From Thermoanaerobaculia bacterium (GTDB lineage Bacteria; Acidobacteriota; Thermoanaerobaculia; Multivoradales; JAHEKO01): a stretch of DNA of 6,545 bases. The first letter of the stretch is position 1, and every line of letters begins with the position of its first letter. The DNA is taken from assembly GCA_029287645.1 (NCBI GenBank), contig JARFQS010000244.1, forward strand, positions 1-6,545. Direction: 5' to 3'. The notes beneath the pieces are model-generated. The model was given only the letters and a program-made list of their open reading frames with translations. It did no database searches and had not been told where the DNA came from. Below, piece after piece: positions 4,937 to 6,545 of the stretch. The translations under genes were made by a program, and so were the position numbers.

Positions 4937-6545
4937 CTACTCTGCTTCGGAGCTGAGAAGCTCTTTGGGTAGCAGTAGCTTGGCGATCCGCTTGCTGAGC
5001 GTGTAGATCCTCTTCAAGTTGTCGACGATGGCCATTTCGAGCCGGAAGACGGTCGGCCGCTCCGGATCGTCGATGGCAAGGCGTTCGGCCTGTCGCTGGA
5101 AGACTTGCGTGATGCTCCGGTTGACCTCACCCTGCAATGCCAGCACCTCCTGGGCGGCCTTCTGGTCGTTACCCTTGACCGCCTCCACGGACTCTCCCAC
5201 TGCCTTCGACACCGCTCGATAGATATCGGTCAACATCAGCAGGGTCTCCTCGCTCGGCTGGACTCCCTCGTTCAGCATCTTGTGGCCGACCTCCGCCAGG
5301 CCATCTTCAACTACGTCGCCGATACTCTCCAAATAGTCACTCGTGCTCATGAGCGTGAGGAACTCCTGACTCTCTCTGTCCGTCAGGGGCTGGCGCCGGA
5401 TCTCACCCAGGTAGCTCAAGATGTGTTTGTGCAAGATGTCCACCTGATCATCGAGTCGGTGGATCTCGTCGAGCGCGCGTCGGCTGCCGCTCTGTAGGCC
5501 CGTCCCCAGGCGCTCCAGCATTTGCTCGACAACCTCACCCATGTGGCCCAGCTCCAGTCTCACCCGCTCGAGCGCCAGAGAGGGGGCTTCGACCAAGGCC
5601 TCGTCCAAGTACTTGGCAGTGACAATGACCGTCTCTGCGGTTTCCGGTCGATCAGGCAGCATTCTCTCGACGAGGTGAGCCAGTTGGGCGGTGAACGGCA
5701 GAAAGACCAGAGTATTGGCCACATTGAACACGGTGTGGGCATTGGCTATCTGTCGCGGTACCTCCTCCGCCATCTTCGCCACGCCTTCAAGCTCTGGATG
5801 CGCCGGCGACATCCAGCGCACCAATTCGGCCAGCTGATCGATGAAGCCGACCCACAGGAGCACGCCGAGTATGTTGAACAGGATGTGCGCAGCGGCTGCC
5901 CGCTGTGCCTCCCTGGTCTTGCCCAAGGCCGCCAGCAGCGCGGTCACGCAGGTACCGATATTGGCGCCCAAGGCCAGTGCGATACCGGCCTCCAGCGAAA
6001 CCAAGCCTTCGCTCGCCATGACGATGGCGATTCCGGTTGTTGCAGCCGACGATTGGACTAGCGCGGTGAAGACCATTCCCGCCAGGATTCCAAGGATAGG
6101 AATCTCCATGCGCTGCATGAACTCTAGAAAGGGCTGGAACTCGACCAGCGGAGCCATGGCCGATCCCATGACACCCATGCCATAGAACAGCAGGCCCAGG
6201 CCCAAGAGCATGGAGCCGTACAGCTCGACCTTTTCCCGCTTGGCGCTGAACATCATCGCGAAGCCGATGGCCACCATCGCCAAGGCGTACTGCGTGACGT
6301 TGAAGGCGACGATCTGTGCCGTGAAGGTGCTGCCGATATTGGCGCCCATGATGACGCTGATCGACTGCGCGAGTGTCATCAGTCCGGCGCTGATGAACCC
6401 CACAACGAGAACCGTGGTGACCGATGACGAATTGAGCACCGCTGTCACGAACGCCCCGGTGATCGCACCCAGGACCCGGTTCTTGGTCAGCTTGGCCAGA
6501 ACGAGCTTCATGCTGCCGCCGGCCACCGACTGCAGGGCCTTGGCC
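4937..6545 (-). CDS. Na+/phosphate cotransporter family protein with C-terminal PhoU-like domain, 5'-truncated
   Basis: Inner-membrane protein of the bacterial Na/Pi-cotransporter (PF02690, NptA/YjbB-like) family, expected to move phosphate or a similar anion with Na+, in either direction. The frame stays open to the right edge; the GTG at 6524-6526 is the Val of ALQSVAGGSMKL, which matches the family interior, so the true start and first helix lie outside. Numbering from that codon, the first inverted repeat has N32-SSS and GANIG (61-65), the second has Q158-SSAATT and GANIG (187-191). The paired motifs AAHILFN (212-218) and ANAHTVFN (261-268) are typical. About eight membrane helices end near 285. 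From about 305 to 520 the chain is helical and PhoU-like (FLDE/ALE-type junction at 306-320), probably a cytoplasmic regulatory domain. Both signature motifs depart from QSSS (NSSS and QSSA). The TAG stop is at 4937-4939, and the DUF4136-like gene follows after 62 bp. The transported ion is not proven by sequence. Confidence 0.93.
   Translation of the reverse strand, partial: AKALQSVAGGSMKLVLAKLTKNRVLGAITGAFVTAVLNSSSVTTVLVVGFISAGLMTLAQSISVIMGANIGSTFTAQIVAFNVTQYALAMVAIGFAMMFSAKREKVELYGSMLLGLGLLFYGMGVMGSAMAPLVEFQPFLEFMQRMEIPILGILAGMVFTALVQSSAATTGIAIVMASEGLVSLEAGIALALGANIGTCVTALLAALGKTREAQRAAAAHILFNILGVLLWVGFIDQLAELVRWMSPAHPELEGVAKMAEEVPRQIANAHTVFNVANTLVFLPFTAQLAHLVERMLPDRPETAETVIVTAKYLDEALVEAPSLALERVRLELGHMGEVVEQMLERLGTGLQSGSRRALDEIHRLDDQVDILHKHILSYLGEIRRQPLTDRESQEFLTLMSTSDYLESIGDVVEDGLAEVGHKMLNEGVQPSEETLLMLTDIYRAVSKAVGESVEAVKGNDQKAAQEVLALQGEVNRSITQVFQRQAERLAIDDPERPTVFRLEMAIVDNLKRIYTLSKRIAKLLLPKELLSSEAE

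Noticed and set aside
5522..6061. A 179-codon plus-strand frame opposite the Na/Pi transporter gene
   Set aside because: The minus-strand frame encodes clear Na/Pi and PhoU-like motifs across the whole interval, and the plus-strand translation is not recognisable.
6524..6526. GTG as the start codon of the Na/Pi transporter
   Set aside because: The upstream residues AKALQS continue the family pattern and the first helix would be missing, so the gene runs past the right edge.

Overview
The window comes from a GC-rich (roughly 60% by eye) Gram-negative bacterium. An AcrB-type RND pump, a predicted lipoprotein and a second exported protein imply an inner and an outer membrane. The phylum cannot be fixed from this sequence; the intergenic repeats and the uncharacterised envelope genes would suit an environmental lineage such as Acidobacteriota or a former deltaproteobacterial group, but that is only an impression.

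Layout. Positions 1-3024 (+) hold most of a hydrophobe/amphiphile RND efflux transporter, cut by the left edge. Positions 3025-3346 are a 322-bp noncoding stretch between convergent genes, full of hairpins and short repeats. Three genes then read leftward on the minus strand. In transcription order they are a Na+/phosphate-cotransporter-family protein with a PhoU-like C-terminal domain (4937-6545, cut by the right edge), a small exported DUF4136-like protein (4410-4874) and a DUF1684 lipoprotein (3347-4285). The gaps between them are 62 and 124 bp, so co-transcription is possible but not shown.

How the genes work together. The RND pump should work with a periplasmic adaptor and an outer-membrane channel, neither of which is in the window. 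The minus-strand genes are an inner-membrane phosphate-linked transporter followed by two envelope proteins of unknown function. No functional link between the two sides is visible; they simply converge.

The most distinctive content is intergenic. A 54-bp element at 3146-3199 consists of two inverted hairpin units, each with a GTAG tetranucleotide at the 5' foot of its stem. A single unit of the same kind lies at 4328-4356. The three hairpins share their outer stem pairs, while their inner stem pairs differ only by compensatory swaps. This is the architecture of REP singlets and REP doublets (REPINs), which are mobilised by RAYT transposases; no RAYT gene is in the window. A degenerate 8-bp tandem repeat lies next to the hairpin elements in both intergenic regions, ending in a related GATYRGCC unit just downstream of both minus-strand stop codons. 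No tRNA, rRNA, CRISPR array, insertion sequence or convincing promoter was seen.
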